Positions 50,824 to 59,626 of a stretch of 64,000 nt of DNA are shown one piece after another; position 1 is the first letter of the stretch, and each line of letters starts with the position of its first letter. A program made the translations under genes and the position numbers. Below the pieces are notes generated by a model. It was not told where the DNA came from. It searched no databases and saw only the letters and a list, made by a program, of their open reading frames with translations. This DNA comes from Lachnospiraceae bacterium (GTDB lineage Bacteria > Bacillota > Clostridia > Lachnospirales > Lachnospiraceae), in the NCBI GenBank assembly GCA_023664345.1, contig JAMPFQ010000005.1:141317-205316 (forward strand). The letters run 5' to 3'.

Positions 50824-51534
50824 ATGAGAATCACCACACAAATGTTGAACAGGTCCGCCCAGAGGGCAGGACTTCCTGCCAACAGGACATCACTGCTTAA
50901 CTACATCAATGGGAACAATTCCAATGTTTCCCTGGCAAACGCCCTGTCCAAAACGAATAAGGCGGCGGATGCCACAAAGAAAACGGACTATGAGAAGCTG
51001 GAGAGATCCGCGGATCAGACAGTTGCCTCCACTGACAGGCTGTTGTCCGCAGGCAGCGAAAATGTCACTGCTTCCGACCTGCAGAACTTTGTGGACAAAT
51101 ACAACGATATGTTGAAAAACCTGGGCAAGTCTTCCGACACCTTGAACCTGTTCTATGCCCAGACCGCAAAGGATACTGTGAAGGAATATACACAGGAACT
51201 GGCCGAACTGGGAGTCACTGTGGCAAAGGACGGCACACTGAGTTTCGCCAGGGCCGGATTTGAGAAGACCCGTGCGGCACAGTCCGCAGGACAGGAAAGC
51301 GCGGCACAGGAGAATGCGGCGTCAGAAGGATCCGCAGCCGCATCAACCGCTTCCGGGGCAGATATGAACGCACTCTTTGCGAAAGAGAGCGGTTTCTTCT
51401 CGAAGCTGAATTATCTGGCCTCCCGCGTATCCGACTATGCGGATGCCAACGCGGAAAGCTATTCCGACTATTACAATGCCGCCGGATTCAGGGCGAACGC
51501 ATATTCCAACGGAAAATACAACTTCTGGAGTTAA
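50824..51534 (+). CDS. Unknown coiled-coil protein with FliD-C-like stretch
   Basis: A 236-residue protein beginning MRITTQMLNRSAQRAGLPAN. The middle ('LQNFVDKYNDMLKNLGKSSD', 'LAELGVTVAKDGTLSFA') resembles the C-terminal helices of the flagellar cap protein FliD. An Ala/Ser/Glu-rich linker and a Tyr-rich tail follow. No flagellar genes and no signal peptide are seen nearby, so the role is open. An in-frame TTG at 50743 lies inside a perfect hairpin and is an unlikely start; ATG 50812 is also in frame. The 3' end overlaps the opposite-strand gene by four bases. Confidence 0.65.
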   Translation: MRITTQMLNRSAQRAGLPANRTSLLNYINGNNSNVSLANALSKTNKAADATKKTDYEKLERSADQTVASTDRLLSAGSENVTASDLQNFVDKYNDMLKNLGKSSDTLNLFYAQTAKDTVKEYTQELAELGVTVAKDGTLSFARAGFEKTRAAQSAGQESAAQENAASEGSAAASTASGADMNALFAKESGFFSKLNYLASRVSDYADANAESYSDYYNAAGFRANAYSNGKYNFWS

Positions 51535-51908
51535 TCTTCCGTCACGGGATCCATGACAGTATCCTGAGACATGGCTGTTACTACTTTTTCTATATTTTCT
51601 TCAAGATCCGCCGAGATCACCTGATAGATCTGTTCCGAGGTGATCCCGGCGATCTTGATGTCATTCCGGTCCATGGAGATGACGGCTGCCCCCAGGAGCA
51701 GGGCGATCACAAGGCGGATCTTGAACGTGGAAAAGGGTCTGGGGTCTGTGTCGGGGTCTTCCCGGGTCATGTTGTCCGAGGGTTCCCTGACAAAGCTTTT
51801 CCCATACAGGATGCGTTCCCTGTTGGACAGGTCATATTGATTTTCATGGTAGCGGGATCGAACCTGCTGTACCAGGCGAAGTCTTTGTTCTGTAGTCACG
51901 TCACGCAT
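51531..51908 (-). CDS. Single-pass membrane protein, unknown
   Basis: A 125-residue protein: a basic, cytosolic N-terminus ('EQRLRLVQQVRSRYHENQYD', 'LSNRERILYG'), a helix at about residues 64-80 ('FKIRLVIALLLGAAVIS'), and an extracytoplasmic helix-rich tail ('SADLEENIEKVVTAMSQ'). I have no named family for it. It converges on, and overlaps by four bases, the FliD-C-like gene. Its start has only a weak ribosome site. Confidence 0.6.
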   Translation of the reverse strand: MRDVTTEQRLRLVQQVRSRYHENQYDLSNRERILYGKSFVREPSDNMTREDPDTDPRPFSTFKIRLVIALLLGAAVISMDRNDIKIAGITSEQIYQVISADLEENIEKVVTAMSQDTVMDPVTED

Positions 51909-51936
51909 ATTACACCAGCAACATAGTCTGCCTTAC

Positions 51937-51969
51937 TTGCCTATATCCGAATAAATTCGGAATAGGCAA
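51937..51969. promoter_or_regulatory. 33-bp near-perfect palindrome
   Basis: TTGCCTAT-A-TCCGAAT and ATTCGGA-ATAGGCAA pair around AA with one unpaired base. It lies between divergent genes (51531 minus, 52175 plus) and is a candidate operator or transcript-end hairpin. No T-run follows on either strand. The rest of the 266-nt gap shows nothing else I can support. Confidence 0.45.
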
Positions 51970-52174
51970 ATGCGGCATACCATCAACCTTTGATTATTAT
52001 AAATTATGTATGCTTTATCATTTTAGAACAGGCCGTACCAAATCTTTTTGCGGCGTCCGTTATCCGGCTGAATTAGAAAAAGTTGCCAGCGTAGAAAATT
52101 TATGTTTTATGTATTCGCGGGAAATACTGAAAAAAGAGGATGATATTCCTTACAGAGGAACAAAAATATAAAAT

Positions 52175-53023
52175 ATGGACAAAGAATCAAAATCCGCAAA
52201 AGCGGTAGAATGTGTGGTAAAAATGAAGAAGAAAACAGCGATCATATTTGCGGTGACGCTCACCGCCGCGCTGTCGTCCGCGTCCGGAAGTACGCGGACG
52301 GCAGCCGCGGAAGATGTCAGCGCGATCATAAGCCATACGGTCGTTATCGGCGAGCCAGGCAATATGGCTGCGTCAGACTGGAATGACATGCTCAAAAAGC
52401 TGGATGTGGCGATCCAGGAGGGAAAGGGGCAGAATGTAAATGTCACGGTGGGAGATTCCGTTATCGTGCCCACGGATGTTTTGAACCGGCTGGCCGGGCA
52501 GAACGCCACGCTGGCCCTGCATATGACAGATGGGCCTACGTTCAGCATAAGCGGCGGGGATATTGACAGGGTGGAGTATCCTGTGCAGATCACGATGTGT
52601 GGGGAATCCGGCATCCCCGAGGATGTGAGAGGGCAGCTGCTGGAGGGGATCACCATCAGCCGTGAGTTCACCATGGAAGAAAAAGACGCTTATCCCTGCC
52701 GTGTGAACGCGCATCTGGCTTTTGGGCCGCAGAACGCGGGCAGACATGCGGTCCTGTATTTTTATGATGAGTTTGACGGGACCATGAGACAGGAGGGCTT
52801 CTGTCGTATCCAGGAGTCCGGGAACGCCATGTTCGGCCTGAACAGAGGTGACGAGTATATCGTGGTGGTGATGAAAGGCTATACCATAGAAGATGGGGAC
52901 GTGCTTTCCCGTATTGCCGTGAGAAATGGGATCAGTCTGAAGTCCCTGATGGCAGCCAATCCCCAGATCGCGGACAGCGACAAGATCAGAGTGGGGCAGA
53001 TGATCAATATCCCGGCAAGGTGA
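52175..53023 (+). CDS. Exported LysM-domain protein
   Basis: A 282-residue protein. A signal-peptide-like segment lies near residues 17-40 ('MKKKTAIIFAVTLTAALSSA'). A unique domain of about 170 residues follows, then a C-terminal LysM motif that binds peptidoglycan ('GYTIEDGDVLSRIAVRNGIS' and 'LMAANPQIADSDKIRVGQMI'). It is exported and probably wall-associated; no catalytic domain is evident. ATG 52175 has AGAGGAA upstream. ATG 52223, immediately before the signal sequence, may be the true start. Confidence 0.8.
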   Translation: MDKESKSAKAVECVVKMKKKTAIIFAVTLTAALSSASGSTRTAAAEDVSAIISHTVVIGEPGNMAASDWNDMLKKLDVAIQEGKGQNVNVTVGDSVIVPTDVLNRLAGQNATLALHMTDGPTFSISGGDIDRVEYPVQITMCGESGIPEDVRGQLLEGITISREFTMEEKDAYPCRVNAHLAFGPQNAGRHAVLYFYDEFDGTMRQEGFCRIQESGNAMFGLNRGDEYIVVVMKGYTIEDGDVLSRIAVRNGISLKSLMAANPQIADSDKIRVGQMINIPAR

Positions 53024-53106
53024 AGTGGGGGATGGGAAAGGGCTCCGTCCCTTTCGCCAAATTTGGAATAGCAATATACCTCATTCTGTGGTAGAATATC
53101 CGTAAA

Positions 53107-53222
53107 GGGCAGAGTCAAGTGGGCAAAGAAGCAGATGCCGAGCTTGCTCGAGCAGATGCTTTTTTGCCCATTTGACGAGCGAAGCGAACCCGAAAAATCT
53201 CTGATTTTTCGGGTCTCTGCCC
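53107..53222 (+). ncRNA. Candidate structured RNA (three-way junction) before moxR operon
   Basis: GGGCAGAG (53107-53114) pairs with CTCTGCCC (53215-53222), enclosing two stems. The first is 14 bp long (53114-53127 with 53163-53176) and encloses a CGAGC-TT-GCTCG hairpin flanked by direct AGCAGATGC repeats. The second is a perfect 11-bp stem CCCGAAAAATC/GATTTTTCGGG (53189-53213). It lies about 60 nt before the moxR start in a 261-nt gap, behind a TGGTAGAAT extended -10. Confidence 0.55.
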
Positions 53223-53284
53223 GGGACTTTGCACCAACATGGTAAAAAGCAAAATCTTACCTCAGGAAAGGAACAAAAACAGAG

Positions 53285-54235
53285 ATGGAAGGCAACGGAA
53301 AGGCATTGGGTGAAAAGGTACTTGGAAATATCGCAAAGGTGATCGTGGGAAAAGAACAGACCACAAAACTCCTGCTGACAGCCCTGCTGGCGGACGGGCA
53401 TGTGCTGCTGGAAGACGTGCCCGGGACCGGAAAGACGAAGCTGGCAAAGACGCTGGCGAGAACCATCGCGGGAGAGTTCTCCAGGATCCAGTTTACCCCT
53501 GACCTGCTTCCCAGCGACATCACCGGCTTGAATATCTTTGACAGCAAAGAGAATGAATTTGTCCTCAGGAAAGGCCCTGTCTTTACCAACATTCTTCTGG
53601 CGGACGAGATCAACCGAGCCACCCCCAGGACCCAGGCTGGACTGCTGGAATGCATGGAAGAAAGACAGGTGACCATCGACGGGGAATCTTACATACCGGG
53701 AAATCCATTTTTCGTGATCGCCACACAGAACCCTGTGGAGACCGCAGGCACTTTCCCCCTGCCCGAGGCGCAGATGGATCGCTTTATGATGAAGCTTTCC
53801 ATGGGGCTTCCGGGAAAGGCGGAGGAACTGGCCATCCTGCAGCGCTACCTGACAAAAGAGCCGCTGGATGAACTGCAGAGCGTCCTGACCCTGGAGGAAC
53901 TGCTGCAGGCAAGACAGGAAGCGGGCCAGGTCTTTGTACATAAATGCGTGATGGAATATATGGTCTCCCTTGTGGATGCCACCAGACAGGGCGGCAATAT
54001 CGTCATGGGCGTCAGCCCCAGAGGGAACCTGGCGCTGCTTCGCTGTGCCAAAGCTTACGCGTACCTGGAGGGCAGGAATTATGTGACGCCGGACGATGTG
54101 AAGGCGCTGGCAGTGCCTGTCCTGGCCCACAGGCTGGTGCTTGGCTACGGCTCGGGCGGGAGCGAGAACGCCATGGAACTGATCCGGAAGCTGCTCGATA
54201 CCACGCCCGTGCCCACAGAGGATTTTACAGCATGA
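53285..54235 (+). CDS. MoxR-family AAA+ ATPase
   Basis: A 316-residue cytoplasmic ATPase acting as a chaperone-like activator for metal or surface protein assembly. Walker A 'EDVPGTGKTKLAKTLA', Walker B 'LLADEINRATPRTQ', sensor 1 'FFVIATQNPVE' and the C-terminal lid 'AYLEGRNYVTPDDVKALA' are clear. It starts a three-gene operon with a DUF58 protein and a membrane protein, the common MoxR-DUF58-transglutaminase-like module order. The stop overlaps the next start (ATGA). A structured leader precedes it. Confidence 0.93.
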   Translation: MEGNGKALGEKVLGNIAKVIVGKEQTTKLLLTALLADGHVLLEDVPGTGKTKLAKTLARTIAGEFSRIQFTPDLLPSDITGLNIFDSKENEFVLRKGPVFTNILLADEINRATPRTQAGLLECMEERQVTIDGESYIPGNPFFVIATQNPVETAGTFPLPEAQMDRFMMKLSMGLPGKAEELAILQRYLTKEPLDELQSVLTLEELLQARQEAGQVFVHKCVMEYMVSLVDATRQGGNIVMGVSPRGNLALLRCAKAYAYLEGRNYVTPDDVKALAVPVLAHRLVLGYGSGGSENAMELIRKLLDTTPVPTEDFTA

Positions 54236-55359
54236 TAAAATTATTAGGCATCGGCCTGCTCTTTTTCCTGCTGTTTTTGCTGCAGAAAGCGGTCTACCGG
54301 AAATTGTGGAACAAGAACCTGACGGTGGACATCAGCTTTGCCAGAGAGCATATTTTCCAAGGGGAAGAGAGTGCGCTGAAAGAGATCATCCAAAATAAAA
54401 AGAAGCTGCCCCTGCCCATGCTGAAAGTAAAGTTCAAGACAGACCGCCATCTGGTGTTCGGGGACAGCGTGGAGGGCGCCCGGACCACCGATCAGTTTTA
54501 CCGGAACGATATGTTCCGCGTGGGCGGCGGGGAGAAGATCACGAGAACGCTGAGATTCACTGGCGGCAGGCGGGGCTTTTATGAGATCGACGGCGCCAGC
54601 CTGGTGGCCTCCGACATCTTCCTGACCAGCCTGATGGTGGACGACATATTCCTCCACGCGGAGATCTATGTATATCCCAGGCCCTATGACAGTCCGGAGA
54701 TGCGCCGTTCTCTGACACAGCTGAACGGCGAAGTGCTGTCCAGACGTCATCTGCTGGAAGATCCTTTTGAATACAGGGGAATCCGGGAATACCAGCCCTT
54801 TGACGACATGCGCAGCATCAACTGGAAAGCCACCGCCAAGACTGGGGAACTGAAAGTAAACCAGAAGAATTATACCGCCCTGAAATCCATCCGTATCTTT
54901 TTTAACGTGGAGGATAACGGCATCATGAAAAGGGAGGACTGCGTGGAAGCGTCCCTGCAGTTGGTTGCGGGATTGAGCGCCTTTTTCCTGCGGCAGGGGA
55001 TTCAGACAGCGTGCTATGGGAACGGTGTGGATATCAGGACCCATGAACCCCTTTCCATCGCCGCGAAAGCGGGGGACGGCCAGTTCGATACCATCTGCAG
55101 GGGGCTTGCACGCCTGGATCTGGAGCAGCCTGTGGCGGATTTTACCGGATGCTTTGAGGAGAGGCTGTTTTCCGAGGCAAAAGGAACCATTACCTGTTTC
55201 GTCGCCCCCAATCAGTACGATGATTTTCTGGCGCTTCTGGAAAAATACGCGGACGCGGGGAATGACTTCTATTGGTTTTATCCTGTTTTTGGAAAAGAGG
55301 AACCGGAACTTCCGGAAAAGATACGGAAACAGGCGCGGTTTATTCACATTGACAGGTAG
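54232..55359 (+). CDS. DUF58-domain membrane protein
   Basis: A 375-residue protein anchored by a single N-terminal helix ('LLGIGLLFFLLFLL'). A beta-rich region follows, then the DUF58 signature 'FEYRGIREYQPFDDMRSINW' and 'KATAKTGELKVNQ'. The C-terminal part is a von Willebrand A-like fold. DUF58 proteins are probable partners of MoxR ATPases. The ATG overlaps the moxR stop, so the two are coupled. A longer frame reaching back into moxR in another phase is not used. Confidence 0.88.
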   Translation: MIKLLGIGLLFFLLFLLQKAVYRKLWNKNLTVDISFAREHIFQGEESALKEIIQNKKKLPLPMLKVKFKTDRHLVFGDSVEGARTTDQFYRNDMFRVGGGEKITRTLRFTGGRRGFYEIDGASLVASDIFLTSLMVDDIFLHAEIYVYPRPYDSPEMRRSLTQLNGEVLSRRHLLEDPFEYRGIREYQPFDDMRSINWKATAKTGELKVNQKNYTALKSIRIFFNVEDNGIMKREDCVEASLQLVAGLSAFFLRQGIQTACYGNGVDIRTHEPLSIAAKAGDGQFDTICRGLARLDLEQPVADFTGCFEERLFSEAKGTITCFVAPNQYDDFLALLEKYADAGNDFYWFYPVFGKEEPELPEKIRKQARFIHIDR

Positions 55360-55374
55360 TGAGAGAGGTATGAT

Positions 55375-56676
55375 ATGGTAAAGACCGAAAGACTGGAGTT
55401 TGTGATAGAGATACTGACCTCCGTGATGAACCACTGGATCTTTTTCCCGTTGGTGATGACAGCGCTGGGGATTGCCATGAAGCTGGCGGAACAGCCCATG
55501 GCAGGGAATCCCAATCTTTTGCTGTGGACGGTCTGCGGCCTGATCCCCATTGCCTTTTTCTTGGTCAGGTATTATGTGGAGCGGTTTTGGCTTTTCGTGC
55601 TGTGCCATGGCGCGGTTCTGGCGGCGGCGCTGGCTGCTGCGTCCCTGCTTTCCATCGGCGGGGCGGTTACCTGTGTGGTCTGTACGGCGGCGTATGTCAT
55701 TTATTCTTTTATGCTGCGTCTGAAAGAGAATGAAACCGTCTATTCCGGCAATATCCATCCGGTCACGGCGCTGGGGATCTCCGTGGCGGCGAATTTCATG
55801 TTCCACAGGGAGGAGGATATGCCGGACTGGGACGGATATTATCTGTTCATCCTGATCGGCGTATTTGCCTGTTATCTGCTCATCCATTACCTGAAACACT
55901 ATCTGAGTTTTCTGCAGGTGAACAGATCCAGCGCCGGATATCTGCCTGCGAAGGAGATCCTGCACTCAGGGATCGGTTTTGTGCTGCCATATACATTGAT
56001 CGGGGCGCTGATCCTGGTCTTAAGCCTGAACGTGGAGTGGCTGGAACCGATTCTGCGTGTATTAAGAGAGGGGCTGAAGATCGTGCTGAGATTTCTCATC
56101 GGCCTGCTTCCTGCCGGAGAAGAGCCGGGGGAGCCAGTTCCCATTGAGGAACCGATGCGGGGAAATAATGATCCCGGGCTGGGCGAACTGCCTGTGGCGG
56201 AGACGTTCTGGCTCTGGGAAGTCCTGGAATATGTGGTGATCATCCTGTTCTTCTGCGGGTGCGCCTATGTGCTGTTTAAGGCTGTCAAATGGCTGATCCG
56301 CTATATAAGGGAGAAGTTTGACGACAGGGCGGGCTATGCGGACATCGTTACCGGTCAGGCTGAAGTTTATGATATCAGGGAAAAGTGCAGTATTGAGAAA
56401 AAAGATCCCGTCAGCAGGGGCGGAGGCCTGTTCCAGCGTTTTTCTCCCGTGGAACGGGTGCGAAGATTATATAAAAAGCGTGTGCTGTCCGGTAAGACTA
56501 CGGCGGATGACAGGAGCGGACTGAATTTTATGACGGCGAGAGAGTGCGGCGATAAGCTTTCCCTGCCGGATATGGCGGATATTTACGAACAGGCGCGCTA
56601 TTCGGAGCGGGAGATCACCGCGGAGGATGTAAAGCGGATGAAGCTGGCCTGCAGCGGACAGATGGGGAGAAATTGA
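55375..56676 (+). CDS. Polytopic membrane protein with DUF4129-like tail
   Basis: A 433-residue protein with about eight membrane helices in two groups, a Pro/Glu-rich loop ('GEEPGEPVPIEEPMRGN') and a cytosolic C-terminus. The end ('MTARECGDKLSLPDMADIYE', 'QARYSEREITAEDVKRMK') matches the DUF4129 pattern found at the C-terminus of the third protein in MoxR-DUF58 operons. The transglutaminase-like extracellular domain usual in such proteins is missing. GAGAGAGG lies six bases before the ATG. Confidence 0.75.
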   Translation: MVKTERLEFVIEILTSVMNHWIFFPLVMTALGIAMKLAEQPMAGNPNLLLWTVCGLIPIAFFLVRYYVERFWLFVLCHGAVLAAALAAASLLSIGGAVTCVVCTAAYVIYSFMLRLKENETVYSGNIHPVTALGISVAANFMFHREEDMPDWDGYYLFILIGVFACYLLIHYLKHYLSFLQVNRSSAGYLPAKEILHSGIGFVLPYTLIGALILVLSLNVEWLEPILRVLREGLKIVLRFLIGLLPAGEEPGEPVPIEEPMRGNNDPGLGELPVAETFWLWEVLEYVVIILFFCGCAYVLFKAVKWLIRYIREKFDDRAGYADIVTGQAEVYDIREKCSIEKKDPVSRGGGLFQRFSPVERVRRLYKKRVLSGKTTADDRSGLNFMTARECGDKLSLPDMADIYEQARYSEREITAEDVKRMKLACSGQMGRN

Positions 56677-56786
56677 TTCCCACAAGGGGTCAGTGCGGGA
56701 ATTTACGGAAAGGCATGGGTCAGCATGAGGAAGATTGTGTCTGCGGCTTGCACACACTAAAAGCTTCCGCTTTCGTTGTCAGGAAG

Positions 56787-56813
56787 TCGCAGGTTACGGA
56801 AAGGCATGGTTAT
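56787..56813 (+). repeat. Repeated leader sequence, copy 2
   Basis: TCGCAGGTTACGGAAAGGCA plus TGGTTAT matches the sequence before ATG 50824 with one or two changes. A shorter copy (TTTACGGAAAGGCATGGGT) lies 85 bp upstream at 56702. Confidence 0.75.
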
Positions 56814-56817
56814 TGGT

Positions 56818-58701
56818 ATGGACGATCATTTGGCGCTTTCAGATGATATTCTGATGGCGATAGAGAAACCGGAACGCTATATCGGGCATGAGGTGAATTC
56901 CGTGATAAAGGATAAGGACAGGATAAAGGTTCGCTTTGCCATGTGTTTTCCCGATGTGTATGAGATTGGGATGTCCCATCTGGGGATCCAGATCTTATAC
57001 GATATGTTCAACACCATGGAGGACGTGTGGTGCGAGCGTGTTTATTCCCCCTGGCTGGATCTGGACGCTATCATGCGCAGGGAACAGATCCCGCTGTTTG
57101 CCCTGGAGTCCCAGGATCCGGTGAAAGACTTTGACTTCCTGGGCATCACTATCCAGTACGAGATGTGTTACACTAATATTTTACAGGTGCTTGATCTGGC
57201 GCAAATTCCCTTATTGGCGAAAGAGCGCGGGGAGGACTGTCCCATTGTGATCGGAGGCGGCCCCTGTGCCTATAATCCGGAGCCGCTGGCAGACTTTTTT
57301 GATCTCTTTTACATCGGCGAGGGAGAGACGCAGTACCGGCATCTCATCGACCTGTATGAAAAATGCAGGGAAGAGGGGACAGGGCGGGAAGGATTCCTGC
57401 GCCGTGCCGCCAGTCTGCCGGGCATGTATGTGCCCCAATTTTATCAGGTTGCTTATAACGAGGACGGTACCATCCATTCTTTTGCGCCCGTGGAGGAGGG
57501 GATTCCCGCCGTCATACGCAAGGAGATCGAGATGGACGTGACGGACACCTATTATCCCATGAAGCCGGTGGTTCCCTTTATCAAGATCACTCAGGACAGG
57601 GTGGTGCTGGAGATCCAACGGGGCTGTATCAGGGGATGCCGTTTCTGTCAGGCGGGACAGATTTACAGGCCGGTCAGGGAGCGGGATGTGGAGACGCTGA
57701 AAAAGTATGCCCTGGAAATGTTGAAAAATACAGGGTATGAGGAGATTTCCTTAAGTTCCTTAAGTTCCAGCGATTATTCCAGACTGCCGGAACTGATCGA
57801 CTTTCTGATAGAGGAGTGTGGCAGGCAGCATGTGAATATTTCGCTTCCATCCCTTAGAATCGACGCTTTTTCGCTGGACGTGATGAGCAAGGTTCAGGAT
57901 GTGAAGAAATCCAGCCTGACCTTTGCTCCGGAGGCGGGAAGCCAGAGGCTCCGCAATGTGATCAACAAGGGGCTTACCGAGGAGGCCATCCTGAAAGGCG
58001 CAGCCCTTGCTTTCGAGGGCGGCTGGACCAGGGTAAAGCTGTATTTCATGTTGGGACTTCCCACGGAGACGCCGGAGGATATCAGAGGGATCGCGGAACT
58101 TTCCAACAAGATCGCAGCCGTCTTTTTTGACACGGTCCCAAAGGAAAAGCGTGTCAATGGCAGGGTGCAGATCGTGGCGAGCACCTCCTTTTTCGTGCCC
58201 AAGCCTTTCACGCCTTTTCAGTGGGCGGCCCAGTGTACCAGCGAAGAGTTCCTGGACAAGGCATACCAGACCAGGACGGCCATCTCCGAACAGCTGAACC
58301 AGAAGAGCATCAAGTACAATTGGCACGAGGCGGATGCCAGCGTGATGGAGGGCGTGCTGGCAAGGGGCGACAGGCGGCTCTGCGAAGTCATCAGGAAAGT
58401 CTATGAAAAGGGAAGCTTTTATGACGCCTGGGGCGAATATTATGACAATGAGCGATGGCTTGAGACCATGGAAGAGTGCGGGCTTTCTGTGGATTTTTAT
58501 ACCCATAGGGAGCGTTGTGTGGATGAGATCCTGCCTTGGGATTTCATTGACTGCGGCGTGACAAAGGAATTTCTGGCGAGGGAGTGGGAGAGGGCGAAGC
58601 GGGAGGAAACTTCTGAGAACTGTAAGCTGAAATGCCAGGGCTGCGGCGCGGCCAGCTTCGGCGGAGGAATCTGCTTTGAACCCAGGGAGCACAGTCAATA
58701 A
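56818..58701 (+). CDS. B12-binding-type radical SAM protein (TIGR03960 family)
   Basis: A 627-residue enzyme. The N-terminal cobalamin-binding-like Rossmann region has 'MCFPDVYEIGMSHLGIQILY' and 'IVIGGGPCAYNPEPLADFFD'. The radical SAM core has CX3CX2C in 'IQRGCIRGCRFCQAGQ'. A C-terminal Cys-rich end 'CKLKCQGCGA' is present. The family is almost always next to the DUF2344 gene and rng, as here, and its substrate is not established. ATG 56818 was chosen. ATG 56806, part of the repeated leader, is in frame but has the AAAGG motif almost touching it. Confidence 0.9.
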   Translation: MDDHLALSDDILMAIEKPERYIGHEVNSVIKDKDRIKVRFAMCFPDVYEIGMSHLGIQILYDMFNTMEDVWCERVYSPWLDLDAIMRREQIPLFALESQDPVKDFDFLGITIQYEMCYTNILQVLDLAQIPLLAKERGEDCPIVIGGGPCAYNPEPLADFFDLFYIGEGETQYRHLIDLYEKCREEGTGREGFLRRAASLPGMYVPQFYQVAYNEDGTIHSFAPVEEGIPAVIRKEIEMDVTDTYYPMKPVVPFIKITQDRVVLEIQRGCIRGCRFCQAGQIYRPVRERDVETLKKYALEMLKNTGYEEISLSSLSSSDYSRLPELIDFLIEECGRQHVNISLPSLRIDAFSLDVMSKVQDVKKSSLTFAPEAGSQRLRNVINKGLTEEAILKGAALAFEGGWTRVKLYFMLGLPTETPEDIRGIAELSNKIAAVFFDTVPKEKRVNGRVQIVASTSFFVPKPFTPFQWAAQCTSEEFLDKAYQTRTAISEQLNQKSIKYNWHEADASVMEGVLARGDRRLCEVIRKVYEKGSFYDAWGEYYDNERWLETMEECGLSVDFYTHRERCVDEILPWDFIDCGVTKEFLAREWERAKREETSENCKLKCQGCGAASFGGGICFEPREHSQ

Positions 58702-58715
58702 CCCCGTTGCAGGCA

Positions 58716-58855
58716 GCGGCACAAACAATCAATGAGAAGAACGCTGCCCTTGCGTTCTTCAGTGTGAGATTCAGAGTCTGACATGCCGCCATCGGCGGCA
58801 CAAACAATCTATGAACTGGTGCAAGGCCGGAAGAATCCGCTCTGCGGATTCTTCC
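58716..58855 (+). repeat. Two tandem repeat-plus-hairpin modules inside the radical SAM operon
   Basis: GCGGCACAAACAATCAATGA (58716-58735) is followed by GAAGAACGC/GCGTTCTTC. GCGGCACAAACAATCTATGA (58795-58814) is followed by GGAAGAATCCGC/GCGGATTCTTCC (58829-58855). TGCCGCC-ATC-GGCGGCA lies between them. This is the whole content of the 197-nt gap. T-runs are absent, so these are not plain terminators. Confidence 0.7.
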
Positions 58856-58898
58856 CGGAATGACTTAGAAGTTTACCAATAAGGAGATTTCGTCGATC

Positions 58899-59606
58899 AT
58901 GAGACTTCGGATCAAATTTAAAAAGTACGGCCCTGTCCGCTTCATCGGGCATCTGGACGTCATGCGCTTTTTCCAGAAAGCCATCCGCCGGGCAGGGATC
59001 GATGTCAGATATACCACGGGATTCAGCCCCCATCAGGTGATGTCCTTTGCGGCGCCCCTGGGAGTGGGCCTGATCAGCAACGGGGAATATATGGATATTG
59101 AGGTTAATTCCATGGAGTCCTGCCAGGATATCATGGAGCGGCTCAACCGTGCCAGCGTACCGGGACTGGAGGTGGTTTCGGTGAAAGTCCTGCCGGAGGG
59201 CGCGGGAAACGCCATGGCCAGCGTAGCGGTGGCTTCCTATACGGTGCGCTTCCGAAAGGGGCGTGAACCGGCAGCGGATATGGCGGCTGTCCTGCCCGGA
59301 TTTCTGGAAAAAGAACATATCCCGATCACCAAGGAGACAAAAAAGGGAAGCCGGGAAGTGGACTTAAGACCGGGGATCTATCGGCTGGAATGGTCAGGCG
59401 CTGCCTTTTATATGCTGGTTGACGCATCCAGCGGCGGCAATATCAAGCCCATGCAGATCATAGGCGCGCTGCTGGCGGACTGTGGGGAAGTTTTGCAGGA
59501 GAACGCCCTGCTTATCACCAGAGAAGAGGTATATGCCAATATGGGCACCAAAGAGCGGCCCAGACTGGTGCCGTTGGATGAGATCGGCATCGTGCAGGAA
59601 TTGTAA
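58899..59606 (+). CDS. TIGR03936 / DUF2344 radical-SAM-associated protein
   Basis: A 235-residue protein of the DUF2344 family that accompanies the TIGR03960 radical SAM enzyme, sometimes fused to it. Family features are the start 'RLRIKFKKYGPVRFIGHLDV', 'FFQKAIRRAGIDVRYTTGFS' and 'SFAAPLGVGLISNGEYMDIE'. AAGGAG lies upstream of the ATG. A 197-nt repeat-bearing spacer separates it from its partner, which is unusual for such tightly linked genes. Biochemical role unknown. Confidence 0.9.
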   Translation: MRLRIKFKKYGPVRFIGHLDVMRFFQKAIRRAGIDVRYTTGFSPHQVMSFAAPLGVGLISNGEYMDIEVNSMESCQDIMERLNRASVPGLEVVSVKVLPEGAGNAMASVAVASYTVRFRKGREPAADMAAVLPGFLEKEHIPITKETKKGSREVDLRPGIYRLEWSGAAFYMLVDASSGGNIKPMQIIGALLADCGEVLQENALLITREEVYANMGTKERPRLVPLDEIGIVQEL

Positions 59607-59626
59607 CAATAGCAGGAGAGAAGAGT

